Positions 9,475 to 16,818 of a stretch of DNA of 64,000 bases are shown one piece after another. Under the pieces are notes generated by a model. That model was not told where the DNA came from. It made no database searches and saw only the letters and a program-made list of their open reading frames with translations. The number at the start of each line of letters is the position of its first letter. The first letter of the stretch is position 1. This DNA comes from Entomohabitans teleogrylli (GTDB lineage: Bacteria; Pseudomonadota; Gammaproteobacteria; Enterobacterales; Enterobacteriaceae): assembly GCF_001484765.1 (NCBI RefSeq), contig NZ_KQ947376.1, forward strand, positions 310,001 through 374,000. The letters are read 5' to 3'. The translations under genes and the position numbers were made by a program.

Positions 9475-10113
9475 TTCGGCCATCGGTTGCGGCTTTTCCG
9501 GGGCGGATCAGGAACGGGAAGAAACCGTTGCAGCCGATCGACTGACCGATCGCGGTAAGGGCATCCGGATCCGGATTCAGGGCATCGATATCAACCTCTG
9601 GCCTGAGGGGCACCATAACTTTTGAATGACCCGTGGAGGCTATCTGAATCGGTAATCCCGGCAGAATGTCGTCTTCGCTAAGCCGCAGAGCCGCAGAGCC
9701 GCGAGGATCGCGGCGCGGGTTTCCCCGACTATTGGGGGCTCAAACGTTGGCGTTCCCTGTTCAAGAACAATGCGCAGATCGTCGCCTTCGGACAGGATAT
9801 CCACCCGATGGCGACCTGCCAGCGATGTCTGCCAGACCGCGGCGTTTTCTAAACCCAACACTTTCGCCCTGACATAATGGGCCGCCACGGTGGCATGACC
9901 GCAAATCGGCACTTCGACAGTTGGCGTGAAATAGCGGATACGCACATCGCTGTCTGCGCTTTTCAGTACAAAGGCGGTTTCTGAATGGCGCAGTTCCCGG
10001 GCAATGAGCTGCATTTGTGTTTCGCTGAGTTCATCGGCCTGCAAAACTACGCCGGCGGAATTGCCGCGAAACGGTTCGCGGGTGAAGGCGTCAACGTGAA
10101 AAATCTCTGGCAT
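9475..10113 (-). pseudogene. yddE: PhzF-family isomerase YddE, frameshifted and 3'-truncated
   Basis: The intact 5' part starts at ATG 10113 and encodes the PhzF N-terminal domain (MPEIFHVDAFTREPFRGNSAG, then the catalytic Glu region RHSETAF and VPICGHATVAAHYV). An 8-base tandem duplication (9682-9697) shifts the frame after AAILAAL. The downstream codons continue in another frame as VMVPLRPEVDIDALNPD and NGFFPFLIRPGK. Similarity stops at ...TDGR near 9475. About 90 C-terminal codons, including the DPVTGNA region, are replaced by an IS200-type remnant. Both lesions are inactivating. A different, intact PhzF gene lies at 40082-40873. Confidence 0.88.
9682..9697. repeat. 8-base tandem duplication causing the yddE frameshift
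   Basis: GCCGCAGA occurs twice in tandem (9682-9689 and 9690-9697). Removing one copy restores a continuous PhzF reading frame across the site, so the duplication explains the frameshift. Confidence 0.85.
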
Positions 10114-10553
10114 CAATCTCTTCTCCTGCCTGGATGTGATGGCAATAGCGCCAGCTGTTACCTGGCGTCGGCGGTTGTCGGGTGGTTTACACCGTATCAC
10201 AACGCTGTGGGTGGCGCTGTAACGGCCGGGACCGGTAAATCTGGTGGAATGGATGGGGCGAAAGTTGTAGCGGCAATTCCCTGAGGAAAAAATTGATAAG
10301 ATTTATTTATTATTTCATCACCGATGAGATGGCAATAAGAAATTGGAATCAGGAAATTAAAGCGCGGCAGAAGGCGCGTTTTATGTCGAGCCATCCTTAT
10401 GATATTCATTAAAATTAAATTAATGCATCGATATTGTTACCCTGAGAATAATATAAGTTGACATCGTGAGTTTGCGTTGAAAATTCCGAATATTGAATTT
10501 TCAGATTGACAAAATTAACCGATCGGAATTCTCGATCGATAAATTAAGTTCAT
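10114..10553. other. intergenic region with inverted repeats, no supported gene
   Basis: 440 bases between the yddE pseudogene and the small-RNA promoter. It holds a perfect inverted repeat, GAAAATTC (10479-10486) and GAATTTTC (10495-10502) with an 8-base spacer, and a second symmetrical stretch around GAATTC near 10515-10545 flanked by CGATCG on both sides. Neither has a T-run. They look more like protein-binding or cruciform sequences than terminators. No open frame here resembles a protein. Confidence 0.5.
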
Positions 10554-10581
10554 TTGATGAATCCTTTCAATTGGTTATAAT
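10554..10581 (+). promoter_or_regulatory. sigma-70 promoter of a small RNA
   Basis: -35 element TTGATG (10554-10559), a 16-base spacer and a consensus -10 element TATAAT (10576-10581). The predicted start is about 10588. No open frame with a ribosome-binding site follows before the terminator at 10701-10732. Confidence 0.7.
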
Positions 10582-10587
10582 ATTTAA

Positions 10588-10732
10588 GGCCCTGTTTTTC
10601 GCCAACACCAGCGACAGCGGCTATTACTCTGGCACTGTTCGCGATATACACCGGGTGGCTCCTGTATATCACGGGCCAGTGTCATACAGAGTAATTACCC
10701 AAAAAGGCCACGTGAGTTTGCGTGGCCTTTTT
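10588..10732 (+). ncRNA. candidate antisense/small RNA, about 145 nt
   Basis: A transcript from the promoter at 10554-10581 to the terminator at 10701-10732 would be about 145 nt and strongly folded. TTACTCTG (10624-10631) pairs with CAGAGTAA (10687-10694), GGCACTG (10631-10637) pairs with CAGTGTC (10677-10683, one wobble), and GATATACA (10643-10650) pairs with TGTATATC (10663-10670). It is convergent with a 32-residue hydrophobic peptide gene and shares its terminator, as RNA II does with RNA I in Fst/par systems. A regulatory role on that mRNA is inference. Short shared strings such as CACCAGC (about 10606 and 10812) could seed pairing, but I see no long repeat. It is not one of the E. coli small RNAs I know. 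Confidence 0.6.
10701..10732. terminator. bidirectional terminator shared by small RNA and toxin mRNA
   Basis: AAAAAGGCCACG (10701-10712) pairs perfectly with CGTGGCCTTTTT (10721-10732) around an 8-base loop. The A-run and T-run make it a textbook terminator on either strand, so the rightward RNA and the leftward peptide mRNA would overlap and be complementary through this hairpin. Confidence 0.92.
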
Positions 10733-10784
10733 CCGTTCTGGATGGCATCTATTTTTGCTGTCAATTGCCTGGCGAAGCCGGCAA

Positions 10785-10883
10785 TTATTTACCGGATTTT
10801 CGCGAGAAGAGCCACCAGCTAAACAGGGTCACGACAACGCAACCAATCAGACTCACTATCATTTCATGTGTGACCAGGATCAT
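10785..10883 (-). CDS. 32-residue Fst/Ldr-like membrane peptide (putative type I toxin)
   Basis: ATG 10883 is preceded by a strong Shine-Dalgarno CGGAGG eight bases upstream, which fixes the start inside a longer open frame. The peptide has a short N-terminus (MILVTHE), one hydrophobic helix (MIVSLIGCVVVTLF), then SWWLF and a basic tail (SRKSGK). This matches the architecture of Fst/Ldr toxins: about 30 residues, one membrane span, a W/Y-W-L motif at the membrane edge and a charged C-terminus. The Pro often found in the helix of Fst proteins is absent. The convergent structured RNA at 10588-10732 supports a type I toxin-antitoxin reading. Without expression data, another small membrane protein role remains possible. 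Confidence 0.72.
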   Translation of the reverse strand: MILVTHEMIVSLIGCVVVTLFSWWLFSRKSGK

Positions 10884-11056
10884 AAGGCGCCTCCGTGATA
10901 GTAATAAATCCAGAATAGACCCTATTTTGCGCAGTATCCGCCGCCGGGCGTCGATGCGGTGCGCAATCACCCCTGACCGCCGCGCAAATCGGTTGCATGG
11001 CCTTTTCATAAAGTGTTAAAAGGTGCCCCTTTAAAATAAAGACACAGAGAAAAGCA

Positions 11057-12430
11057 GTGAATAACTCAGTACCAGAGTCACCGGACAACCATCCTGCGCC
11101 AGGCCTGCAGCGGGGTCTGAAAAATCGCCATATCCAGCTTATTGCCCTTGGCGGCGCGATAGGCACCGGACTGTTTCTCGGCATTGGGCCGGCGATACAG
11201 ATGGCAGGTCCCGCCGTGATTCTGGGTTACGGGGTTGCCGGTTTTATCGCTTTTCTGATCATGCGCCAGTTGGGTGAAATGGTGGTCGAGGAGCCGGTTT
11301 CCGGTTCATTCGCCCACTTTGCCTGGAAATACTGGGGACCGTTTGCCGGTTTCCTGTCGGGCTGGAACTACTGGGTCATGTTTGTGCTGGTAGGGATGGC
11401 GGAACTGACCGCCGCCGGGATTTATATGCAGTACTGGTTCCCTACGGTGCCCACCTGGATCTGGGCGGCGCTGTTCTTCGTGGCGATCAACCTGATGAAT
11501 CTGGTTAACGTGCGGATGTATGGCGAAACCGAATTCTGGTTTGCGCTGATAAAAGTGGTGGCCATTCTGGGAATGATCGGTTTTGGTCTCTGGCTGCTAT
11601 TTTCCGGACAGGGGGGCGAGCAGGCGGGCTTCGCCAATCTGTGGCGCCACGGCGGTTTTTTTGCCGCCGGCTGGCATGGGCTGGTCCTGTCGCTGGCGGT
11701 GATCATGTTTTCATTTGGCGGACTGGAGCTGATTGGCATTACCGCGGCGGAAGCGAGCGATCCGCAAACGACCATACCCAAAGCGGTGAATCAGGTGGTG
11801 TACCGGATCCTGCTGTTTTATATCGGCTCGCTGGTGGTCCTGCTGGCGCTGTACCCGTGGGTGAATATCACAGCCGGCAGCAGTCCCTTTGTGCTGATTT
11901 TTCACGATCTGGACAGCAATATTGTCGCCTCGGCGCTGAATGTGGTGATTCTGGTGGCATCGCTGTCGGTGTATAACAGCGGTGTCTATTCCAACAGCCG
12001 TATGCTGTTTGGCCTGTCGATCCAGAAGAATGCGCCGGCGTTTCTGGCCCGGGTCAGCCAGCGTGGAGTACCGGTAAATTCACTGCTGCTGTCGGGGGGG
12101 ATTACCTCGCTGGTGATCGTGATTAACTATCTGTTACCCCATGAGGCGTTTGGTCTGCTGATGGCGCTGGTGGTGGCGACGCTACTGCTGAACTGGATTA
12201 TGATCTGCCTCGCGCATCTGAAATTCCGCGCTGCAATGCGTCGCAAAGGGCGTGAATCGCGCTTTAAGGCACTGTTTTATCCTGCCGGAAACTATCTGTG
12301 CATTCTGTTTCTGGTGATGATCCTCGGCCTGATGTGTACGATGGATTCGTCGCGGCTGTCGGCGCTGCTGCTGCCGGTGTGGGTGGTGGTGCTGTATGTG
12401 GCATTTAACATCATGAAACGCGCCCGTTAA
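11057..12430 (+). CDS. pheP: phenylalanine-specific permease PheP
   Basis: Inner-membrane amino acid/proton symporter of the APC superfamily, 457 residues (E. coli PheP 458), with about twelve hydrophobic helices. The family signature [19 protein letters not shown] lies near the N-terminus. The sequence matches PheP rather than AroP or AnsP along its whole length, for example [15 protein letters not shown] and [21 protein letters not shown] helices. The start codon is GTG at 11057 with a weak AGAGAAAAG ribosome site. In E. coli, pheP sits at an unrelated locus; here it lies next to the toxin-like locus and upstream of yqfB. Confidence 0.95.
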   Translation: MNNSVPESPDNHPAPGLQRGLKNRHIQLIALGGAIGTGLFLGIGPAIQMAGPAVILGYGVAGFIAFLIMRQLGEMVVEEPVSGSFAHFAWKYWGPFAGFLSGWNYWVMFVLVGMAELTAAGIYMQYWFPTVPTWIWAALFFVAINLMNLVNVRMYGETEFWFALIKVVAILGMIGFGLWLLFSGQGGEQAGFANLWRHGGFFAAGWHGLVLSLAVIMFSFGGLELIGITAAEASDPQTTIPKAVNQVVYRILLFYIGSLVVLLALYPWVNITAGSSPFVLIFHDLDSNIVASALNVVILVASLSVYNSGVYSNSRMLFGLSIQKNAPAFLARVSQRGVPVNSLLLSGGITSLVIVINYLLPHEAFGLLMALVVATLLLNWIMICLAHLKFRAAMRRKGRESRFKALFYPAGNYLCILFLVMILGLMCTMDSSRLSALLLPVWVVVLYVAFNIMKRAR

Positions 12431-12440
12431 CCGGGCGTTT
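12421..12440 (+). terminator. hairpin at the end of pheP
   Basis: CGCCCG (12421-12426) pairs with CGGGCG (12432-12437) and is followed by only three T. It overlaps the pheP stop codon. A weak terminator or a transcript-stabilising hairpin before yqfB. Confidence 0.5.
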
Positions 12441-12462
12441 AAACAAACAGGAAAGGCGACTT

Positions 12463-12771
12463 ATGGCGAACGATATGACTTTTTACCGCCGTTTTGCTGC
12501 GGATATCCTGGCCGGGAAAAAGACCATCACCATCCGCGATCGATCAGAATCCCATTTCCGGCCCGGCGAGCGTCTGCGGGTGGGTTACGATGATGACGAC
12601 AGCTATTTTTGCACCATCGAAATCAACAGCGTCACGCCCATCACTCAGGATGCGCTGACGGTGGAACATGCTCGCCAGGAGAACATGACGCTGGACGAGC
12701 TGAAAGCCGTGATCCGCGACATTTATCCCGATACTGACGCGCTGTACGTGGTGGCTTTTCGCTGCCTGTAA
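12463..12771 (+). CDS. yqfB: N4-acetylcytidine amidohydrolase YqfB (ASCH domain)
   Basis: Small cytosolic enzyme of 102 residues with one ASCH domain. E. coli YqfB (103 residues) hydrolyses N4-acetylcytidine to cytidine and acetate. Conserved strings are [26 protein letters not shown] near the N-terminus, holding the catalytic Lys/Thr region, and [17 protein letters not shown] near the C-terminus. An AGGAAAGG ribosome site precedes ATG 12463. It follows pheP by 32 bases on the same strand and may be partly co-transcribed through the weak hairpin. Confidence 0.93.
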   Translation: MANDMTFYRRFAADILAGKKTITIRDRSESHFRPGERLRVGYDDDDSYFCTIEINSVTPITQDALTVEHARQENMTLDELKAVIRDIYPDTDALYVVAFRCL

Positions 12772-13068
12772 TCCCATTACCCCTTTGTTATCAGAGGATA
12801 CGCTGAGGCGAATTCCCATTGTGGATCAGCGAATTCCCGCTTCAGATCCCGGCGGCCGGGATCCGGCCCGCACAACAGGCGGCGGGGTCGGGTGTCAAAC
12901 GCCAGTCCGCCGCTGAGTGTGCTGGATATGGTGGTGCGGATAAGAAATCATGCTGAATTGCACGACAATTCCGATACCTTTCCACGGTTGTGCTACGCTA
13001 ATGGAGAAAGAGAAACGCTGTGTTTTCAACGGCGCACTGACGAAGCTGTAACAACAGGAGAAGCTAGC

Positions 13069-13317
13069 ATGGGCATTCTTTCATGGATTATTTTTGGTTT
13101 AATTGCCGGGATTCTGGCCAAATGGATTATGCCGGGGAAAGACGGCGGTGGGTTTATTGTTACAGTCATTCTGGGGGTGCTGGGGGCCGTGGTCGGCGGC
13201 TGGATCAGTACTTTTTTTGGTTTCGGCAAAGTGGACGGGTTCAACTTCGGCAGCTTTGTCGTGGCGGTGATCGGCGCGCTGGTGGTGCTGTTTATTTACC
13301 GTAAAATTCGCAGCTAA
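13069..13317 (+). CDS. yeaQ: GlsB/YeaQ/YmgE-family membrane protein YeaQ
   Basis: 82-residue hydrophobic protein, almost identical to E. coli YeaQ in length and sequence (MGILSWIIFGLIAGILAKWI, then FGFGKVDGFNFGSFVVAVIGA). It has three membrane segments with Gly-rich packing, typical of the transglycosylase-associated/GlsB family of stress-induced inner-membrane proteins; the molecular role is unknown. The start at 13069 has a CAGGAG ribosome site. The longer in-frame extension upstream to 12892 lacks one and does not match the family. In E. coli the gene is RpoS-dependent; I see no promoter I would call. Confidence 0.93.
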   Translation: MGILSWIIFGLIAGILAKWIMPGKDGGGFIVTVILGVLGAVVGGWISTFFGFGKVDGFNFGSFVVAVIGALVVLFIYRKIRS

Positions 13318-13362
13318 CCGCTTATCCCCGGCGGCGCGCCTGCGTCCCGGGTCATGCCGGAT

Positions 13363-13396
13363 AAAACGCCTCTGCGCCGTTGGCCAGGGGCGTTTT
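13363..13396 (+). terminator. terminator after yeaQ
   Basis: AAAACGCC (13363-13370) pairs with GGCGTTTT (13389-13396) around an 18-base loop that itself holds GGCC pairs. Confidence 0.75.
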
Positions 13397-13988
13397 GTTG
13401 TCGCGCCTTTTCAGGCGCGACCGTATCATCAGCATCAGTACTATCAACCTGAGCCGTGGCCCGGAAACCGCGCCTGGCGGCAGTATAATGGGGGAATGGT
13501 TACTCAACCCGGATGTGGATCGGCAGGTCGGTGAAATTTCTGGCACTGTGCCCGGGTCGGACAAAAAATGACGACATACTCAACCCCTGGTTGACAGTCT
13601 CTTACCAGCGGCTGGCAGGTGATTGATTTAAAGGCTGGTGCGCACCTAAAAGAAATCGAACATGCGGATACTAGCAATCTTTAATCACCGGCAGAAGCCC
13701 GGGCAACGGTTTCTGTTAGCTGTTTCATGAATTGTCTGGCGGTAATGATTTTGTTGCAGTGATTATTAGAGCTATTTCGCCTTCGGGGCTGCGGAAGTGG
13801 TCGCGACAAGGGGATGCGTCAGCGCAGAGCCGGGCCCGGGGTATCACCGGTTACTGGAAACCCGTTCACTGCGCCGCCGATGCTCGTAGCATGAATGTAA
13901 CAAAATGTTAATTTGTGACATATCTATAACATTTCGCACGTATTATCGCTATCCTGGAAGAGAAGAACTTCACTTGTGGAGCGTGTCT
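13397..13988. other. intergenic region without a supported gene
   Basis: About 590 bases with only short, unconvincing frames. Just before the small gene at 13989, near 13899-13912, there is a TAACA-AAA-TGTTA palindrome that could be an operator. Otherwise I see nothing. Confidence 0.4.
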
Positions 13989-14123
13989 ATGTCCCGAAAT
14001 GGCTGGCGTTCGTTAACTATCTGTATGCTGGTCTGTCTGTGTTTCTGGGGAGCAGTGATGATGGCTTTTCTGCCCCATCTGATGGAAGTAACACGCGAGG
14101 GACGCACATTACTGCACTGGTAA
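13989..14123 (+). CDS. 44-residue single-span membrane protein, unknown
   Basis: ATG 13989 has TGGAG about eight bases upstream. The predicted peptide starts MSRNGWRSLTICMLVCL, continues with a hydrophobic helix through FWGAVMMAFLPHLM, and ends in a polar tail (EVTREGRTLLHW). The basic N-terminus followed by one helix suggests a bitopic inner-membrane protein. I do not recognise the family. A longer in-frame start at 13905 lacks a ribosome site. It is facing a second tiny membrane-protein frame at 14203-14319 on the opposite strand. Confidence 0.5.
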   Translation: MSRNGWRSLTICMLVCLCFWGAVMMAFLPHLMEVTREGRTLLHW

Positions 14124-14202
14124 TCAAATAATGCACTGTGGACCCGGTTCCCGCATTGCATTGCGCGCGTCTGGCGGCCGTTAACCGCTGGTTAATACCC
14201 CG

Positions 14203-14319
14203 TCAGGCGCCGTAGTTGACCAGGTGAAACACCAGCGCGACCAGCATCACGCTGGCGGCGGTGGTCACCAGTCGCGAAAGCAGGCGATTAATACGGTGTA
14301 ACCTGGCGCGTTTATCCAT
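14203..14319 (-). CDS. 38-residue membrane protein with strong ribosome site, unknown
   Basis: The minus-strand ATG at 14319 is preceded by AAGGAGGG, one of the best Shine-Dalgarno sequences in the window, six bases away. The peptide has a very basic N-terminus (MDKRARLHRINRLLSRL), then one hydrophobic helix (VTTAASVMLVALVFHLV) and the end NYGA. By the positive-inside rule the N-terminus would be cytoplasmic. I do not recognise a named family. The combination of ribosome site and helix makes a real small gene more likely than chance. Confidence 0.6.
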   Translation of the reverse strand: MDKRARLHRINRLLSRLVTTAASVMLVALVFHLVNYGA

Positions 14320-14608
14320 TTGTCCCTCCTTAGCCTTATCATTCCCTGTCAGCAGATCCCGCAAAATCTGTCGTTAAAAATAGATCATGCGCCAACCCGC
14401 GCTGTCGCGGTACGGTTATTAGCGCTACAGAATCCCCAGTGTACGCGGGTTGCCGGCCAGAAAATGCGTTTATTGCCGCATGTTGATAAATAACACATTT
14501 TTCTGATGAGCTTTTCGCGTTTTGCCCGTAGGATAGCCGTTTGCCGCGGCCGGGGCGCGCGAAGCAAATCGCCAGGCTGGTAATCATAAAATGCACACAG
14601 GGTAAACT

Positions 14609-14944
14609 ATGGGCTTGTTGTTTAAAGCAATACTCGGCGCCGCGGTAGTGGTGTTGATCGGGTTTTTATCTAAAACGCGTAACTATTACATCGCCGGTCT
14701 GGTGCCGCTGTTTCCAACTTTTGCGCTGATCGCCCATTATATTGTGGTCTCTGAGCGCGGTACCGAAGCGTTACGCACCACCGTGGTATTCGGGATGTGG
14801 GCGATCATTCCCTATTTTGTTTACCTGTTGTCGCTGTGGTATTTCAGCGCCTTTATGAAAGTGCCTGTCGCCCTGGGATCGGCGGTGCTTTGCTGGGTGG
14901 TGTCGGCGATGGTTCTGGTATGGCTGTGGGGTAAATTTCATTGA
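14609..14944 (+). CDS. glpM: GlpM-family inner-membrane protein
   Basis: 111-residue protein with four hydrophobic segments, clearly homologous to E. coli GlpM (109 residues): KTRNYYIAGLVPLFPTFALI and FGMWAIIPYFVYLLSLWYF are nearly invariant. The biochemical role is unknown. Pseudomonas GlpM was linked to alginate and glycerol metabolism, hence the name. It stands alone between short intergenic regions. Confidence 0.92.
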   Translation: MGLLFKAILGAAVVVLIGFLSKTRNYYIAGLVPLFPTFALIAHYIVVSERGTEALRTTVVFGMWAIIPYFVYLLSLWYFSAFMKVPVALGSAVLCWVVSAMVLVWLWGKFH

Positions 14945-15047
14945 TGGCCGGGCTCCGGGCCGCGATAAATTCTGATTTGGCGGTTTTTTGTGCGGCCCGA
15001 TCGTGGTATACTTTTTGACCTTCCATCCACCTGATCAGAGGAATATC

Positions 15048-15236
15048 ATGAACACCGAGTTAGACCCCACCACCCTGGCAATCGAATACCTGCGTAGCCA
15101 GAATGAAACCCTTACCCCAGCCCAGTATCTTACCCGCGTCAGACAACTTCGCCTGGAATTCGCCGATCTGCTGGAGTTAACCTCCGTTGAACTGCTCGAA
15201 GAGATTGCCTTTGCCCACCGACTGGGCCTGCATTAA
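15048..15236 (+). CDS. ydiH: small conserved protein YdiH
   Basis: 62-residue soluble, helical protein that matches the E. coli small protein YdiH in length and pattern (LDPTTLAIEYLR, PAQYLTRVRQLRLEFADLL, FAHRLGLH at the end). CAGAGGA lies seven bases before ATG 15048, and a TATACT -10-like box lies about 40 bases upstream. Its function is unknown. Confidence 0.85.
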   Translation: MNTELDPTTLAIEYLRSQNETLTPAQYLTRVRQLRLEFADLLELTSVELLEEIAFAHRLGLH

Positions 15237-15396
15237 TTCCCGATCCCCTGTCGAACAGGAAGCCATCCTCTGCGCCGCCTGCGCGGGGGAATAAATGCCC
15301 CGATAAAATTAGCGATAAAGCGTTGGCCGCAAACGGTAGCGTCACTGTCAGTGAGTACGGCATTCTCCACCTTCAGAGCATGCCCGGCGTGCGCTG

Positions 15397-15609
15397 TTAT
15401 CCGGTTTGCCAGGGCCAGCGCGATTTCACGGCATCCTCAATCATATCGAGCCACGCCATCAGCGGCGCGTTGACGCCATTGATATCGAAAATCAGAACCA
15501 GCCAACAAATTAGCAGGGCAGCTAAAACCAGTATTGCCATCCTGTCGAACAAAATTTCACTTCTCCCTGGTAGTGGAGAAGTCACTGTAGTCATGTCAGA
15601 TACAACCAC
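15397..15609 (-). CDS. possible small membrane protein, start uncertain
   Basis: Minus-strand frame ending at 15397 with one hydrophobic helix (MAILVLAALLICWLVLIFDI) and an amphipathic tail ending SRWPWQTG. A GTG at 15609 opens the frame but lacks a ribosome site. A TTG at 15552 has GGGAG about ten bases upstream and would give roughly 51 residues starting at the helix. I recognise no family. The helix and the polar tail look protein-like, but this may be chance. Confidence 0.4.
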   Translation of the reverse strand: MVVSDMTTVTSPLPGRSEILFDRMAILVLAALLICWLVLIFDINGVNAPLMAWLDMIEDAVKSRWPWQTG

Positions 15610-15780
15610 AGATAAACGTCGCGATATTACAGGCGGTTATAGCGGGGTATCGGATATTTCCACGCCGGCGTCTGGTTGATAAAACGCCATGCGGCCCAAT
15701 ATTAAGGGTTATCGGGATTATACTGATAGAGATTGAAATAACGCCGCTGCGCGCCGCCCGCGTAGCGAAAGGAGGGCTTT

Positions 15781-16047
15781 ATGGCAGTCGGTTGGGCAGG
15801 CGATGGCGCCGAGCAGGACCAGATCAACAGTACTGTGGAAGACGGTATCGCCCGGGCGCGCAGCGCGCTGCCGAAAGGGGAAAGTCTGCGTTACTGTGCG
15901 CAATGCGGTGAAGAGATCCCCGCCGCGCGCCGCAGCGCGATCCCTGGGGTGCGGCTGTGTGTGCGCTGTCAGCAGGCGCAGGATGTGCGCCACGATGTGT
16001 TTTCCGGCTATAACCGCCGCGGCTCCAAAGACAGCCAGTTGCGCTGA
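15781..16047 (+). CDS. ybiI: DksA/TraR-type zinc-finger protein YbiI
   Basis: 88-residue protein, the same length as E. coli YbiI. It has a helical N-terminus (DQINSTVEDGIARARSALP), then a C4 zinc finger (YCAQCGEEI, with a second pair in VRLCVRCQQ) and a highly conserved end GYNRRGSKDSQLR. The fold is the DksA/TraR zinc finger. Unlike DksA it lacks the long coiled coil with catalytic-centre Asp residues, so a DksA-like action on RNA polymerase is not established. A strong AAAGGAGGG ribosome site precedes the ATG. Confidence 0.94.
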   Translation: MAVGWAGDGAEQDQINSTVEDGIARARSALPKGESLRYCAQCGEEIPAARRSAIPGVRLCVRCQQAQDVRHDVFSGYNRRGSKDSQLR

Positions 16048-16052
16048 GCGCC

Positions 16053-16814
16053 TCAGGCGGCGCGGCGCGCCACCAGAAACAGCCGCGGAAAGTGCATCAG
16101 CCGCTGGCCGTCCGCCCTGGGCGGGCAGACGTCCTCAAGGCGCGCGCGATAGTGCGCCAGAAACGCTGCCTGTTGCGCAGCATCCAGCCCGCTAAGCCAC
16201 GGCCGCAATCCGGTGGCGCGTAGCCAGTCCACCATCGCCTCAACCGAAGGCATAACATGCCAGTAGCCGGTGCGCCACATATCCACCTCGCAGCCTGATG
16301 AACACAGCAGATCATAATAGGTTTGGGCAGCCAGTAGCGCTTCGCGTCCGGCCTGTGCCGGATACCCCAGCGCCTGCGCGGTATCACGCATCAACCGGTG
16401 GGTGGGTTCCTGCCAGTTATCCGGCATCTGGACTGCCAGGACGCCGCCCGGCGCCAGTAGCCCGGCGAGTCGGGGAAACAGCCGGGTATGCTCTCCCAGC
16501 CACTGCAGCGAGGCATTGGCGAACAGGATGTCAGGCGGCTGCGGCGGCTGCCAGGCGGCGATATCCGCCCGGGTGAAGGTGCAGTCCGGTAGCGCGGCAC
16601 GGGCCTGTTCGAGCATTGCCGGCGAGTTATCGACGCCGGTTATCTCCCCCTGCGGCCAGCGCGCCCGCAGCAGCGCGGTACTGTTGCCCGGGCCGCAGCC
16701 GAGATCGGCGATAATAGCGGCTTGCGGGTGATAAATACGCGTTAAAAGCTCAGAGGCCGGGCGGGTGCGTTCGCTGTCAAAGCGTAAATAGAGCGCCGGG
16801 TTCCAGTCCTGCAT
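16053..16814 (-). CDS. tam: trans-aconitate 2-methyltransferase Tam
   Basis: SAM-dependent methyltransferase of 253 residues (E. coli Tam 252) that methylates trans-aconitate, a spontaneous by-product that inhibits the TCA cycle. Motif I is [11 protein letters not shown] near residue 35, and NASLQWL is the post-II region. The start at 16814 matches the E. coli N-terminus (M-DWNP-LYL-F). Its GAGG ribosome site lies inside the last codons of the upstream diguanylate cyclase gene, whose stop is only four bases before this start, so the two are likely translationally coupled. Confidence 0.95.
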   Translation of the reverse strand: MQDWNPALYLRFDSERTRPASELLTRIYHPQAAIIADLGCGPGNSTALLRARWPQGEITGVDNSPAMLEQARAALPDCTFTRADIAAWQPPQPPDILFANASLQWLGEHTRLFPRLAGLLAPGGVLAVQMPDNWQEPTHRLMRDTAQALGYPAQAGREALLAAQTYYDLLCSSGCEVDMWRTGYWHVMPSVEAMVDWLRATGLRPWLSGLDAAQQAAFLAHYRARLEDVCPPRADGQRLMHFPRLFLVARRAA

Positions 16815-16818
16815 AGCG

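Noticed and set aside
10117..10200. Upstream extension of the yddE frame to 10200
   Set aside because: The PhzF family N-terminus begins at ATG 10113; the added residues have no homology.
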